Of a stretch of DNA of 64,000 nt, positions 40,198 to 52,244 are shown in pieces. The notes under the pieces were generated by a model, which did not search any database, was not told where the DNA came from, and saw nothing but the letters and a program-made list of their open reading frames with translations. The position numbers and the translations under genes are program-made. Within the stretch, counting starts at the first letter, position 1. The number at the start of each line of letters is the position of its first letter. This DNA comes from Haemonchus contortus (taxonomy: Eukaryota; Nematoda; Chromadorea; Rhabditida; Trichostrongylidae), in assembly GCA_000469685.2 (NCBI GenBank), contig LS997563.1, positions 15,117,940-15,181,939 of the forward strand, read 5' to 3'.

Positions 40198-40361
40198 GGC
40201 TGCTTTCATAGTCCGCCGGCCGGTACGGCAGACAGTCCACGCCCCTTCGATGGTTGTTTGTTTTCAGCCCCTCGAAGGGGCGTGGACTGTTTGCCTATCT
40301 GTAGCACTGCCTCCGCCGGCACGCCGGCCGGCCGGCCGGCTGGCGGACTATGAAAGCAGCC
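40198..40361. mobile_element. GC-rich foldback MITE, copy 2, with 3-bp target duplication
   Basis: 164 bp. The ends GGCTGCTTTCATAGTCCGCC and its complement are flanked by AAT (40195-40197, 40362-40364). An inner palindrome, ACAGTCCACGCCCCTTCGA with its exact complement, surrounds a short loop, so nearly the whole element can fold on itself. It has no coding capacity. Same family as 30677-30803. Confidence 0.88.
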
Positions 40362-40681
40362 AATTACATACGTTGCCATGTAGACGCAGCAGAAAGGTCG
40401 TCGCAGAATCTGCTGCTAGTGGCATGTCATGCTGTATGCTAAGACCGAAGGATGTGAGTCCACTTTCGCAGTATCTGAGTTGTTCTTCCAGGCAGGTTTT
40501 ATTCCAGTCAGGTTTTAAAATCATAACATTAATTATATTGAGTCGTAGTATTGAATTCTCAAACATCTCACTGCTCATTGACTTGAGTAAATCGGTTGAG
40601 GCTTTCCGAAGTTTCTAGCCGCGCGATAGAACTAGGAGTGAAACGAACGGGGTATAATTCTCCATGCATTCTTAGATTATA

Positions 40682-41249
40682 CAGTGGTGCCCAAAAAAAA
40701 GAGACACTTTCACTGCTCGGCTTGTACCACCAATGTAATCAAACTTTATTAAACCCTGACTGAATATTACAACCCGCAAAATCAAGAACATATTGTACTC
40801 GATCAGGTAATTCTTCAGTGGCCTTCCGCACGGACAAAATCGAAGGTTTTTGCCACGCAAATTTGATGTCCTGAGGTCGGCGAGATCGGCTCGTCCCCAC
40901 GACGTCGCAGACCATTGCGGAGTTGTCGGGGCTACAGGGAGTCAGCGGTCTTCCAGATCTTGAGCGACGATGCCCAGAAATCTGTCCGTGAGCGACTCGA
41001 TTGAGAAAGTTGCGTATCTGCTTGTTGCCGACCGATATCCCATAAGTCGTCTTGAGCGCGTCCGTAATAGCAGACGGCTTCATATTTTGATGCCGATATA
41101 GGAACCACACGGGTTATTGCCTCCTTTCATCAAGCAACATTCTTAGTACAATTTACTCAATCACATTCTTCTGCTGCTTCAATCGGTGCGACGTATTCCG
41201 CCCTGGATTAGGCCCCATGCATGGTGTCCCTTTTTTTTGGGCACCCCTG
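40682..41249 (-). mobile_element. Tc1-like deletion derivative with DNA-binding domain remnant
   Basis: The ends CAGTGGTGCCCAAAAAAAAG and the complement of CAGGGGTGCCCAAAAAAAAG lie between TA dinucleotides. 568 bp. The minus frame 40739-41110 encodes an HTH-like segment (ITDALKTTYGISVGNKQIRN, then FLNR) and RSRSGRPLTPC, the Tc1 GRPR-type linker. The catalytic domain is absent. Confidence 0.85.
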
Positions 41250-41254
41250 TATAT

Positions 41255-42750
41255 CCCGAACCTCTCGGACCTTTCCTTGCACGGTGACTAACAAAATAAA
41301 TGCTAAGTTTCGATCTAGCTCCATCTCCGACTATTCGGAACCCGTGGTGAGGTCGTATTCATCCACACATTGTTCAATTCGTCCGCCTAGCCATGTCAAT
41401 TGTTCTTTATGATTCGAAATATTACTCGGGCAGCTGCTGATTAGCTTTTGTTGTAAACCAACCTTGTAAAAGTACAATGCAGTTCTCCAGTTTGGTCATC
41501 CGTTTCTCAAATGTAAGAATCTGCTGTCCAGGGTAGTAGTTCAGATGACGTATGACGTATACTTTTATGTAGGCGTGAATGTGTTTTGGACTCCCTAACC
41601 TTGCTACGGAAAATCAGCTTTAAGAGCGCGGTGCGAAAGTTTTATTTCCCACAGATCCAGACTAAGCTGTAAATCTGGGGTGAGACCGTCGCAAGATCTC
41701 CAGATCTTTTACTCTTATGCGACCACATAGAATAGTACCATTCATTACATACTCGGATCGTAGTTATCACCTAGGTCACTGTGCACTTTTGGATATTTAC
41801 CGCCCTGTTCGCCAGGCTAACGCCGGGCTTCCCCCTTCTTCGACTAAATTGTAGTAATCGATTGACTCTGCTCCTTTGGAACGGATAATATGTATTTTCC
41901 TGTACACGGAGTTTGACACAGGATTAACAAGGCAGTGCAAATGGTATAATATTAAGTGTAAGTCGGTGCTTACACCTTTCATTGGAAGTCTCGATTTTCG
42001 CTCTCATTCTCATGAGTAAATACCCGTTGAATGCTCAACTGTTCACTTTCGTTCTTCGACGAAATCCGGTTACCCGAAAATTATTGTGAATTGCACCTGT
42101 GAGCACATGTCTTGATCAATTTTTGTGCCGCTATCACAAAACCAACGGCGTCTTACCATCATCTATGACTTCATCCTTGAACCATCATTTTGCTGCTCAC
42201 TACACTTATAACGACGATTCCGTGAGAGATAGCCGTCCCTATAGACAAATCAAGTATTCTTATCTCTCTGATGGACTACTCAGGATAGCGGTCGGCTGAC
42301 GGACGGACTTTCTCAAAAGCAGTTGGGTACGCCTTTCTACCCTTCCCATGCTTCCCTTTGATTGATCTTACAGTCCTGTATTGTATCCATATCCTATCTA
42401 TCATTCTGTAGGGTCATTAGGAGCCAAGAAATTTCACTATGTCTTTCGATTACTTGCATGTGGATTATGGCAACAGGTTGTGAATGAGCCTTCACCATCT
42501 TGGAGATATTGGGGGTCCTACTTCGATAATGGCGTAAATTGCAAATAACTCTTATGCAACTAATTAGTAGAGTATGAGGGGAAATTAGTGTACAAGTTCT
42601 GGCTTACAAGTTTAAAGCTTTGCGTTCATAATTTTGCGACACCCTGTCCTGTATTTTTAGGTGCAAATATTCAAGGGAATGACATAAAACCCCGAATTTG
42701 GTCCATTGCGCCTAGATAGAATCGATTGTTGGTCTCGACTTCCTAATAGC
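41255..42750. other. No gene identified
   Basis: 1.5 kb without motif, repeat match or convincing frame. Confidence 0.25.
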
Positions 42751-42756
42751 ATGGTA

Positions 42757-44018
42757 TTAGGTTGAGTCATAAGTCCTCGGACAAATTGGCAATGATAATA
42801 CTTATCTTACAATTTTTAAACGACAATAGCGAATCATTTGAAATATGCCCCATTCGCATCGATGGTCTTCTGCCAATGCTTGGGCAGATCGTAAATGCCC
42901 TTGCTTTGGAACGCTGGGAGCTGGCCCTTGGAGAACTGCTCCAGTGCCATTTTGATGTCGTCGCGGGTTTGAAAGTCCTGATCATCCAGATGACGTTGAA
43001 GATGGGGAAAAAGGTGATATTCCGAGGGATCCAAGTCTGAGGAACATGGTTGGTGTGGTAAACCTGTCCTACCGAAATTCGTCACTTCAGTTTTGGTCGA
43101 TCTTGCAATGTGAAGGCGAGCGTTGTCGTGCTGGAAGTAAACTCTGTGCTGCTGTGGACGCGTAGTTTTGGGGGATCGCCTTCAAATTCCTCAGTTGCAA
43201 AACGGAGACGTGTGCGGTCACTGTGCATCCTTCGTCTAGCATCTCCCATTATTCAACACACTGAACGCTCCGCCAGAACCAGTGCATGACCTCCTTCGCG
43301 TGTACGTTGGGTTCGGGGGAGTCTTCTGCATCCGCACCTTTGTCAATCTATTGAGCACGCCGGTGAACGTTAGAGTAGAGGTTCGACTTCGCACCCCTGG
43401 TGACTAGGTACTCGAGCTACGTGTGTTGCCCTGAGCGCGAGGAGCGAAAGTGCCACGTCGTCGCGGCGGTCTATGTCATACTGCTTCAGAGCATGAGGCA
43501 TCTATGGACCGAGCTTTCGCACCTTGCCGATTGACTTCAATCCACGAATAATTGTGGACTGACTCCCCAAGGGTGACTGCCAGTTCACGAGTAGTTTGGT
43601 ACGGATCGGCTTCCACCTGGCTCTGCAGCACGTCCAAATCCAACTCCATTGGGCATCCCGGGCGGTCTTCATCTTCGATGAAATAGTCGCCCGATGCGAA
43701 CTTCTAGTGCCACTTGTAAATTGTACACCTCCTGCTTGTAAACGTCCCTCATGCCTCTATCGATTGCCGCGGGTTCATGGCCAGATAAAAAAATAAATAT
43801 GATGGTGTTGCGGATGTGGAGTTGCGACGGTTTGAAATCATGAGGCACAGTTGCGGGAAAGGAAACAATTGGATGAGTTCTCCAGAATGCATTTGTAAGA
43901 GCTTTCCATACTCTATCTAACAATGCCTCGCGCGTTCATTTTCGTCACCTCTTTCCCGAGTTATGATCGCTAGAAGTCATCACTATCACATTGTCCGAGG
44001 ACTTATGACTCAACCTAA
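42757..44018 (-). mobile_element. Mariner transposon, full length, degenerate transposase
   Basis: The ends TTAGGTTGAGTCATAAGTCC and its complement are flanked by TA (42755-42756, 44019-44020). 1262 bp is the usual mariner size. The minus strand encodes the N-terminus IRNTIIFIFLSGHEPAAIDR, then GMRDVYKQEVYN (43700-43850), and the C-terminus LDPSEYHLFPHLQRHLDDQD (PSDYHLF-type motif with Glu for Asp, 42960-43020) with KHWQKTIDANGAYF. The middle is out of frame. The right end recurs at 1-196. Confidence 0.9.
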
Positions 44019-44200
44019 TACTTCATAAAGACAAGCTGGTAGTAGTGAACAGTACCACAAGTGACCTCTGATTTGGCCTGATTTTTATCCATTCATTTCT
44101 CGTTGTTATAAGTGAAGATATTTGTTACTGCCTGCATAATCCTTCATATATGTGGCCATATTTAATTTGCATAATATCCCTTCATTATATCACAACCGAA

Positions 44201-44495
44201 GGGCGGAGGTGGTGTAGTAGCAAGTGGCGCACTATATCACACGCACGGTCAGGGGTTCGAATCCCGGATCGATGCCCGCCCAGGCCAACCAAGCCTTCCA
44301 TCCCTCCGGGGTCGATGAATTGGTACCGGACTTGTCTGGGTGGATAAAAGCACTGATTTGTACATCGGCTGGCACCGCAAGTCATTGTATAGGCCACAAA
44401 CGCACTCATTACGCCACTACGATTCTGGATGGAACTCGAATGCGGGGGCGCATCCCTCAGACGGGATTGATTAACGCCAAAAACTTTAACTTTTA
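44201..44495 (+). repeat. tRNA-derived SINE
   Basis: Positions 44201-44280 form a tRNA-like head: GGTGGTGTAGTAGCAAGTGG (A-box region), T arm AGGGGTTCGAATCCC with a perfect B box, and closing GCCCGCC opposite GGCGG at the 5' side. A body without coding signal follows. The boundary on the right is approximate. Confidence 0.7.
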
Positions 44496-44665
44496 TACTT
44501 TATATCACAACCGTGCTCTCGAATAGCGTCTATAGAAGTAGAATTGCTACGCATCTAATTCTTTCGAATGTGTGTAATGCGAGTAGTACAAGTGAATGTG
44601 CACACGAAAATTTATTCAATTCTTCGTCATCCACGAGTTTCACTTTCACGGAATCGCTTCTACAG

Positions 44666-44978
44666 CTAACGGCCCCATCCCCATCTGCCGAATCCACCCA
44701 TCATGAATGGATCGAACATGCCGCCCATCATGAACGGATCGAAGAATCCGAATTGGCGTTTCTCTCTGAAACCAGGAACGATTGAAAGTGCGAGCTGTCG
44801 AAGCCCACAAAACAATTAGACATCGCATAATACATAATTGGAGTAGCTTGTTCGAGAAATCGTGCCTTTTGTAACCTTCGTGACTTTCGTGACCTTCATA
44901 GCCTCCGTCCAACTGCGTTGGTAAGGCAAAGACAACACTGACAATCAGCAGGAACACAACTGCCCATAGAGCGCGCAT
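44666..44978 (-). CDS. Small secreted peptide precursor, neuropeptide-like/GM-rich, two exons
   Basis: The start at 44978 begins MRALWAVVFLLIVSVVFALP, a strong signal peptide, followed by a short propeptide (GGYEGHESHEGYKR). The second coding part ends at a TAG at 44666-44668 and reads EKRQFGFFDPFMMGGMFDPF, then MMGGFGRWGWGR. Lys-Arg before QFGFF is a dibasic processing site and FDPFMMGG occurs twice. The two parts are in different frames and are joined by a roughly 110-130-base intron: donor GAAG|GTTACA with acceptor TTTCAGAG gives an in-phase product. Gly/Met/Trp-rich secreted peptides of this kind occur in nematode nlp families with neuropeptide or antimicrobial roles. Function is not shown here. 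Confidence 0.65.
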
Positions 44979-45242
44979 TTTTCGTAGAAAATGCTATTGA
45001 GAATATAGTCAAATGGAGGAAGAAAACTGAATAGGCCTGAAAAATATCATCGTCTCAGCACTATTTATTGTGTGAAAACGTACTGGCTTTCCCGCTACCA
45101 TTGTTTCGGAAGCGTAGTCTAGTAGGTCGATCGTTCCCCTGTGCATTACAACTTCGACAAGGATGCGTCGTAGGTATTCATTATATTAATTTTTTTGTTA
45201 CACTCGTCCTAGCCCATAGCTTTGGGCCTACTAGTAGAACTA

Positions 45243-45768
45243 GTAGGTTGACCGGAAAGTTTCCCGCCACGTGTTTGATCGCACCATATTAGCCTTGCAT
45301 GTATGTTTATGACTTATCATGGGGTATACATGAAGCACGCAAAAGACTCTTTCACATCACTACCTCACACTTACCCAGCTTGCATTTGGATTCCAGAATG
45401 CCGCCCAAGTTTCAACCCAACAGGATGCACCTGAGGCACTGTCCTCTTTTCCCTCATCGATCTGGCTTAAACGCAAAGGAAGCCCAAGCCAAGGTATTGG
45501 ATACATATGGCGCTGACGCTATCTCTTACGACACGTGCAAGACTTGGATGGCCAAGATCAAGAAAGGAGATTTTTCTCTCCAAGATGCTTTACTGTCCGG
45601 CCGGCCGATGGAGTTGGACCTGAAGGTTCTGCAATCCACCGTGGAAGAGGATCCGTACCCCACTAGCAGGGACCTTGCAACGATGCTCGGAAGATTGGTA
45701 AAGTCGCGAAGCTCGGCCGTTGGATTCCTCACCGAATTTCATGTCAGCAAACTTTCCTGTCAACCTAA
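45243..45768 (+). mobile_element. Mariner deletion derivative with N-terminal transposase
   Basis: The left end reads GTAGGTTGACCGGAAAGTTT and the right end is the complement of TTAGGTTGACAGGAAAGTTT; TA on both sides. 526 bp. The plus frame keeps the DNA-binding half: RSGLNAKEAQAKVLDTYGAD, then AISYDTCKTWMAKIKKGDFS, and SGRPMELDLKVLQS. The catalytic half is deleted. The frame is open for 169 codons from 45299. Confidence 0.9.
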
Positions 45769-45769
45769 T

Positions 45770-47400
45770 AGCAAGTATATCCTCAACAGGGACAACACAA
45801 TTAGCTAAGTCATATTGACTGCGAGACTTCAAAGTCCAACGGGCCTGAATGGTTACAGTGACATCGTTTGCATTCATATACGCATACCGCATACAACAAA
45901 TTGATTTGTTCCACTGATTGATGAACGTTTTAATATTCTGCTGCAAAGGAGTGAACGATTCACTGTTCTGATGTTGGAAAGTGATCAGTAGAGATCGTCA
46001 CCACGAGCACAAGTGGATGTTGAATCAGGCTTCCGAGGATAGATTCATGCCTTTTTCAAGATTATTGTTCTATTACGCTTGGTTGAGCAAAAGGAATTGA
46101 CTAAAACAATCGTGGGAGTTAATTGTTCTAAAACAGCTTTTATTAGATGGTTGAGGCGCGCTGGTAGCGGAAGATGAGAACATTTATGAACTACAGGAAC
46201 TTTTTCCACTGGATGCGGCATGAACTATGGACAAATTTCTAGCTTGAAGGGATGAGACCTAGAACCGTAGACTGGGGTTACCTAAACAGGACAAATTAGG
46301 TTTCCGAACACTGTTGATCTCTCTGACGGCAACTTATTGAACGAGCACAATTGAAACTCAAACATGCAGCTAAAGTGCTCCATGGTGAGTTTTATCCTTT
46401 TGGAGATATTCCTCAAATTTGGCGGGAATTTCGGAATCTTGTTTAGGATGGCTTTCTAAGATTTTAAAAGTTGGGACCCAAGGAAAATCAATTAGGTTTT
46501 GTTTTAGTCGTGTCATTTGAACTAAGCGTTGCAATTTAAGTCTGGTTTAACAAACCAAACTTAGATAAGGCTACGCTGAATGAGTCTACTAACAACGGCA
46601 GCTATTTCTACTACTTTTGGGCCAACTGGTGTTTTTGGGTCCGAGTTCGTTGCGCGTTAGTGACCTATTTGAGAAAAAAACCGTTTTTGATCACTGTATG
46701 TACGATACTCAAAGCTAGAAGAACTTAGAACGGAGCTGTTGAGTTACGGATGGCACTTTCTTCAAACAGCGATTATGCAACTGCGTGAAAGGCGAGTGGA
46801 ACGATTATTCACGAAGTCCGTGAGTTCGGTGAGATGTAGAAAAATCGCTCTCGGATGTCATCTAGAACTGGTTCAAGAATGAAGACTATCATGGGAAATG
46901 GCAAAAAAGGCATGATCAGCATCAAACACCTTGCCCTGAGCGGGAAGTGAATGTTTGCTTTCTATCCACTACGGCGGATGTATATATACATTCGCACGGC
47001 TCTGTTCGCTGAACATAGGTTTAACATATGAAGTTCCGTTGCAAAAAAACTTTCAGTTTCTTTTCCGGAAAACATCACAACGACTTTACTTGTTTTATTT
47101 TCATAGATAAGATAAAATGAATAAGCTTTCATAACAGCGGATTGAACGATCCTGGTAGCAAAACAGGAAAACTCATCTGTAGCATCGCGAATATCCATGA
47201 CAACTACAGAATCTTTGCAATGTTTTGTTCGGTGGGTTTAGCCTGTGTTACAAGAGTGGCAGATTTAGTGAAACTCTTTCGGGTATTTAAAGCAAGCACC
47301 TGCGACTTTTCACAATGCTTCCAATTTTCGACATGAGTTTCGAAGTATTCTGTTGTGTGTGTTGGTGGTTATGATGATAACCACAGAGCGGTCCTATCCT
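45770..47400. other. No gene identified
   Basis: 1.6 kb with no recognised domain, splice-supported exon or repeat match. Confidence 0.25.
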
Positions 47401-47420
47401 TATGTTGTTGAGCCTATGTA

Positions 47421-48950
47421 ATTGCCTACTTCGTCTCCAGCTGCATGGATAAACCGTCTTCCAATTAAACGTCGTATGCAGTATCTGTTCTACTGCAAGG
47501 CCATCAAGACAATAGTGGGACACAACAGTGGCGATCAGGACATTTCGAGGATCACGCTGGACATACGACTATATCCAACTAACAACTATCCTTATATATC
47601 CGACTTGACAGGAGAAGCTAAACTCGCAGATAAGTCACGCAGACGATTTTACTCACTCCAGAGCAGTACCTGAGTGGGATAAGACCCACTCGTCAGGAAG
47701 TAGGCACTTTTGCCCATTCGATTTTCTTTATCGAGTTTCTGCTCTTCTCTTCTTTGTTAACGATGTTGTTGGAACCATGGATACAACCACCATGTTCTCG
47801 ATGTTTAAAGCACCCATAGAGGAGCAAAGAAGTGCTATGTCATCAATGATATCAACAATTATGAAGGAGCAAAAGGGCATCATTACAAGGGTCGTCGACA
47901 GTGTCCCATAGCGTGATCAGAGGATCCGCAAGGCGGAAGAACCATTGGCACTCCCGAATGTGATGGCAGTCTCGAGCAACCGCATCGAAAAACTCACTTT
48001 AGACCCGGAAGCTGAAATGAGCTTTTCGAAATGGTTCTCGAGCTGCCTTAAGCTGGAGAAGAGCGATGTCGAAGACTATCTCACGTATACTGGCCGCGTG
48101 AATGAATTCTGTTAAAAGGCGAAGACTCACGAACTGGACTCAGATGGAATCAAACAACGTCTTCTGTGGTATTTTGGCTTGAAGGCACAGCAAGAGGCAG
48201 AGATCAAGCAAAGGTTGATCGCAATACTCGATGAAGAGCACAGAGCTGAGAGAAGCGTTTCTCTTCACGAATTGCATCAAGAATAAGAAAACTTCCTAAG
48301 TCTTAGGAGAGATAATGATATTGTGGCAGGATGTACGAGACGCTCGAAGCAGCAATCATAGAAAAGCGGAATGAAATCGAATGCTGGAACTGCGAGGGCA
48401 ATCGCTATGCACACTAGTGTAAGTCCAAATTCTGGTTCTGCAAGAAGTGCAGAAAAACTGGTCACAAGGAGAAATTTTGTGACACCCAACGACAGAAGAA
48501 GCTGGACTTTCAAGATGAAACGCGAACAAAGTCAAGAAAAAAAAACCGCGAAGTTAAGGGGGGTGGGAGAAGGGAAGCCACAAGAAGACAAGTGCGAACA
48601 GCTGAGATTGCAAATGCAGCAATCGAGGCCGACCGTCCTCGCATGTACTTCGATGCAGGGTCCGGCATCACATTACTGAACGAGAGGACTTGGAAGAAGA
48701 TGGGATCCCAGCGCCGGGAAGGAAAGATACTGTTTGAAGATGCCAGCGGAAAATATAGGAAAGGAAGAAAGTTTTTACTATTGACAGATCATAAGCCACT
48801 GCTAGCAATTTCCGGAGGCAAGAAAGGAGTTCCACTGTACTCCGCAAATCGGCTTGTGAGGTGGGCGTAGATTCTGCATGTACATATACGATGTCGACAT
48901 TGAGTATGTCAAAACCACGCAGTTCGGGCAAGAGGATCGTCTTTCATGAT
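47421..48950 (+). mobile_element. Gypsy-like LTR retrotransposon, internally deleted (gag, protease, RNase H only)
   Basis: 47778-48350 encodes a gag with FSKWFSSCLKLEKSDVEDYL and KQRLLWYFGLKAQQEAEIKQ. 48378-48480 carries two CCHC-like knuckles (CWNCEGN...H and CKKCRKTGHKEKFC, the first interrupted by a stop). 48640-48760 gives the retropepsin FDAGSGITLLNERTWKKMG (DAGS for the usual DTGS). 48765-48870 jumps straight to RNase H, FLLLTDHKPLLAISGGKKGV, then YSANRLVRWA. RT is deleted and no integrase is seen. 47421-47640 may be LTR or leader. Confidence 0.85.
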
Positions 48951-48959
48951 TGATGCAGA

Positions 48960-51340
48960 ACCACCATGTTTCGGACGAAGATGTGGTTGTAGGAGCATGG
49001 AGAATGACGTTTCCAGATTGCTGAAGGATTGCATCAGAAGACTACCACTAACCCATGAGCATATCAGAGATAGTACTGCGAAGGACTCCTTACTCAAGTC
49101 AGACACACCGGCAAACCGACAAACCTACACACCGACACACCATGTTTCTGCTCTATAATAAGAGAAATTACAGATTTCAAAGCATTCTCGTAGCCCTTCC
49201 AGTTCCTAAATAATCGTAAGCTGCATTTTATGGTTAGTGGCTCGGTTTTGTGAAGGAATTCAACTATCGGTAGTAACGACTCCTCGGCAACTGTTCTCAA
49301 AAGCAATCGTAAATTTTGATAATCCCCTTTAGATCTCATCAAGCGCGCTGATGAATCGCGTACTTTCATACCACTCCGATACAGCGCTAATACATGAAGG
49401 ATTGACACGTAGTGTTCATAGTGAGCGCTGTTCATAGTCTAATGATCACTAAGTTTATTTCTTGATATACTGACATTGTGATGGGTTTGATGGTCCGAAT
49501 TTGCTTATTTGCTCCTGCTAGTTATTGACTTTCAGTAACTGGTCTTAACGCTTTGTTTGAGAGAGTCACCACTCAAAACGATTGCTTTAGAAAGATCCCT
49601 ACCCAATCAACCCTGCAGAAATAAGAGTCTGTTATCCTGAAAACTTTCTACGATAGTTCTTTTGCCCAGATCGAATGGCTCGAAATTTTAACACTCAAGT
49701 ACCGGCAGGCAGTTTCATGAGCTGTCAATTGTTGGAGTTTAGTGGTCGGCTGACACAATGATGAGTGATATGTGGCGCACCATGGCGTGAGGGCGAGGAA
49801 TTTGGGGAGCGAACAACGGATCTGGAACCTTATCTATAGAGAGACGCAGGCAGATTGATCAGGTTAGGCGGTGTGTAACCACGAGTGTTACAGCTGAGCT
49901 CAGACCAAACTACTTGGGCTGTCTATGCTTTAACCTATGTCTTCACTGTGTTCGTCGATTTCGCGATTTTGACCATTATCAGGTGTAAACACTCAATTTT
50001 AAGAAGTCAACTTTGTGCATTGATTTTTGAGTCAAAATTGCTTCTGGGAGAAATTCATTTCACTCCCTCAACATCTCTGATCTCCAAATTCCAATTACTT
50101 CAGCTGGCATAGGCGTTGGTGCGAGTTTGTGTGACTTCAAATACAATGTAGCGCATAGACATTGGAACTTACATTTCAGCACCTGCTTTCGTAATAGGAT
50201 GAAGTCATTCGATCAAGTTTTTCACTATGACTTCAATTTGCGTAGAACATTTAAAACATCGTTCTGCCTACTAGAAGGTTTTCGAACAAACTCGTTATTA
50301 ACAGAATAGGAAATTGCTCGTGTTGAACTACTGGACGGATGTAATACGCCGCTGCACTTTTAGTGGGAATTGTTCCACTTTTTGTGCCAGTCGCATATTA
50401 CGCCCATTAAGTGTCGTGCGGAGTGTATGCAGATTTCTTTGTTTATTTTTTACATATGTGTCTGTGGTGAAGAGGTGCTTCACAAGTGGTAGTCACTTGT
50501 AATTCCCTGAACTATACTCCATATCACAAAAACGTGGTTTTTGGTTCTAGGTCGCCTTGGGTGGGAGTCATTATCCCAGCGTACGACAACATTATAGTTC
50601 TCCTGGAATAAGTTCAAAATCCAAGACCAAAGGCGTTATTTGAGGGCAGTACGTCCGACAGCAAAGAAATTACCAGCAATCAGTATGAAGAACAAAAAGT
50701 TTTTGACCTTAGTGAACGGTATTTTTTGGATCTAGGAACGAAATATTGCAGGTGATTGTTGTGTTCTTATATACATAACAGCCGGGTCACCCGGCTGACG
50801 TGGGGCTTCTTTCCCTCTTACGGCAAAGTTGTAACACTTTTCGGAACACGAAATTTGGCAGAGTTCTAGCCGGGCATGCGAATGGTATTCAAAATGTGCC
50901 GATGCTTATGCCTATGATTAGAAGAATCAATCTGTGGCTGTTTATTTTCAAAATAATGACCCATTGGAGGTTTAGCTGGTAGGCAACCAAAACCTTGAAT
51001 GGCAATCACAAATGTTGTCGAGTCACCACCATAGTCTGGGAGGCTTGTAAGCTATATGGAAGCTGTTATAGAGTTGGGAACATTTTCTAAGTACATTCTT
51101 GAGCCTTCTTATAGTTGTGAAGATGTGATTAGGCTTTTGGAGAGCTCAGAAACTTGTTTTTAAAACTATTTTTGGCTCATAGTAGCTTAAAAACCCTTCA
51201 TCAGAATGTTTCGATTGATTTTGTCATCTTTCTCGACAAGTTTGAGTGGTGTCTGTCAAACGACGCAGATTCATGATTTTTATCATTGATTCTGCTTTGG
51301 TAATCAAATTATTGCAGCAGCTAGATGTTAACTGTTGGGA
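48960..51340. other. No gene identified
   Basis: 2.4 kb of AT-rich sequence. Short frames exist, none with a motif. Confidence 0.25.
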
Positions 51341-51348
51341 AAATAGTA

Positions 51349-52240
51349 TTGGGTTGTAACATAAGTTCGTAGAGATTTTCACAAAGATTTATTCCAATAA
51401 AAAACAATAATTATAATAATAAATTAATCAATAATGTATCCTCCTGTTACTGTTCGCGACCTCCTCCAATCTCTCGACCACTTTGTTGATGCCGTTTCGC
51501 CAAAAATCGGCCGGCCTGGTCTCGAAGAAGTTGATGAGCCAGTTTTTAAGAACCTCTTCGCCATCGAAGGTAACACTCCTCATTTGGTTTGACAGAGAGC
51601 GGAAAGGTGGTAGTCGGTAGGTGCAAGACCCGGAGAGTACGGTGGATGCTGAAGAACCTCTCATTCAAGCTTTTGGAGGGCTGTTTTGACGACTTGGGCA
51701 TTATGGGGCCTGGCGTTGTCGTAGAGCAAGATGACTTCACCTTGTCTATCGGGTCTTTTCAGCAGAATAGCTACACTAACACGCATCAGCTGGGCAATGT
51801 AGACCTCCTTGTTAACAGTAGCGTCTCGTTCGAGCATTTCCCAGTGCACCATGCCTTTCCGGTCTCACCAAACGCAAATCATGACCTTTTTTGAGTGAAG
51901 GTCTTGCTTGACTCTCGGCTTCGGTGTCTCTCCTGTGGCCACCCAGAGACACACCTAAGACACCTTTCTCGTACACACTGCATACGTCCCGAGCGGCTTC
52001 AGCTGCATATTGACCTCAATGAAAAGCAGATGTCGAAAATGCTGATTTTCTCCTCCTGGATATTCCAATTTTGAGCCAGAAAAAAGACGTACAACGAGCT
52101 TATCCAAAAAGCGAATTATACTGTTCTGTAGAGGAGAAAGAGCTCTTTCGAATGAATATATACACTTTGCAAAAAAAACCAAGCGAATCATTGTAAAATG
52201 ACCCCAACACGAAACTCTACGAACTTATGTTACAACCCAA
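51349..52240 (-). mobile_element. Mariner transposon with internal deletion
   Basis: The ends TTGGGTTGTAACATAAGTTC and its complement are flanked by TA. 892 bp. The minus strand keeps the catalytic and C-terminal half: VILLYDNARPHNAQVVKTAL (second Asp region, about 51680-51740), FRSLSNQMRSVTFDGEEVLK, then NWLINFFETRPADFWRNGIN (51430-51610). The frame shifts between them. N-terminal sequence is largely lost. Confidence 0.9.
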
Positions 52241-52244
52241 TAAA

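Noticed and set aside
44646..44978. Single-exon 110-codon secreted protein
   Set aside because: After the first 40 or so residues the frame is ordinary. The other frame carries the repeated FDPFMMGG and ends cleanly, so a spliced peptide gene is preferred.
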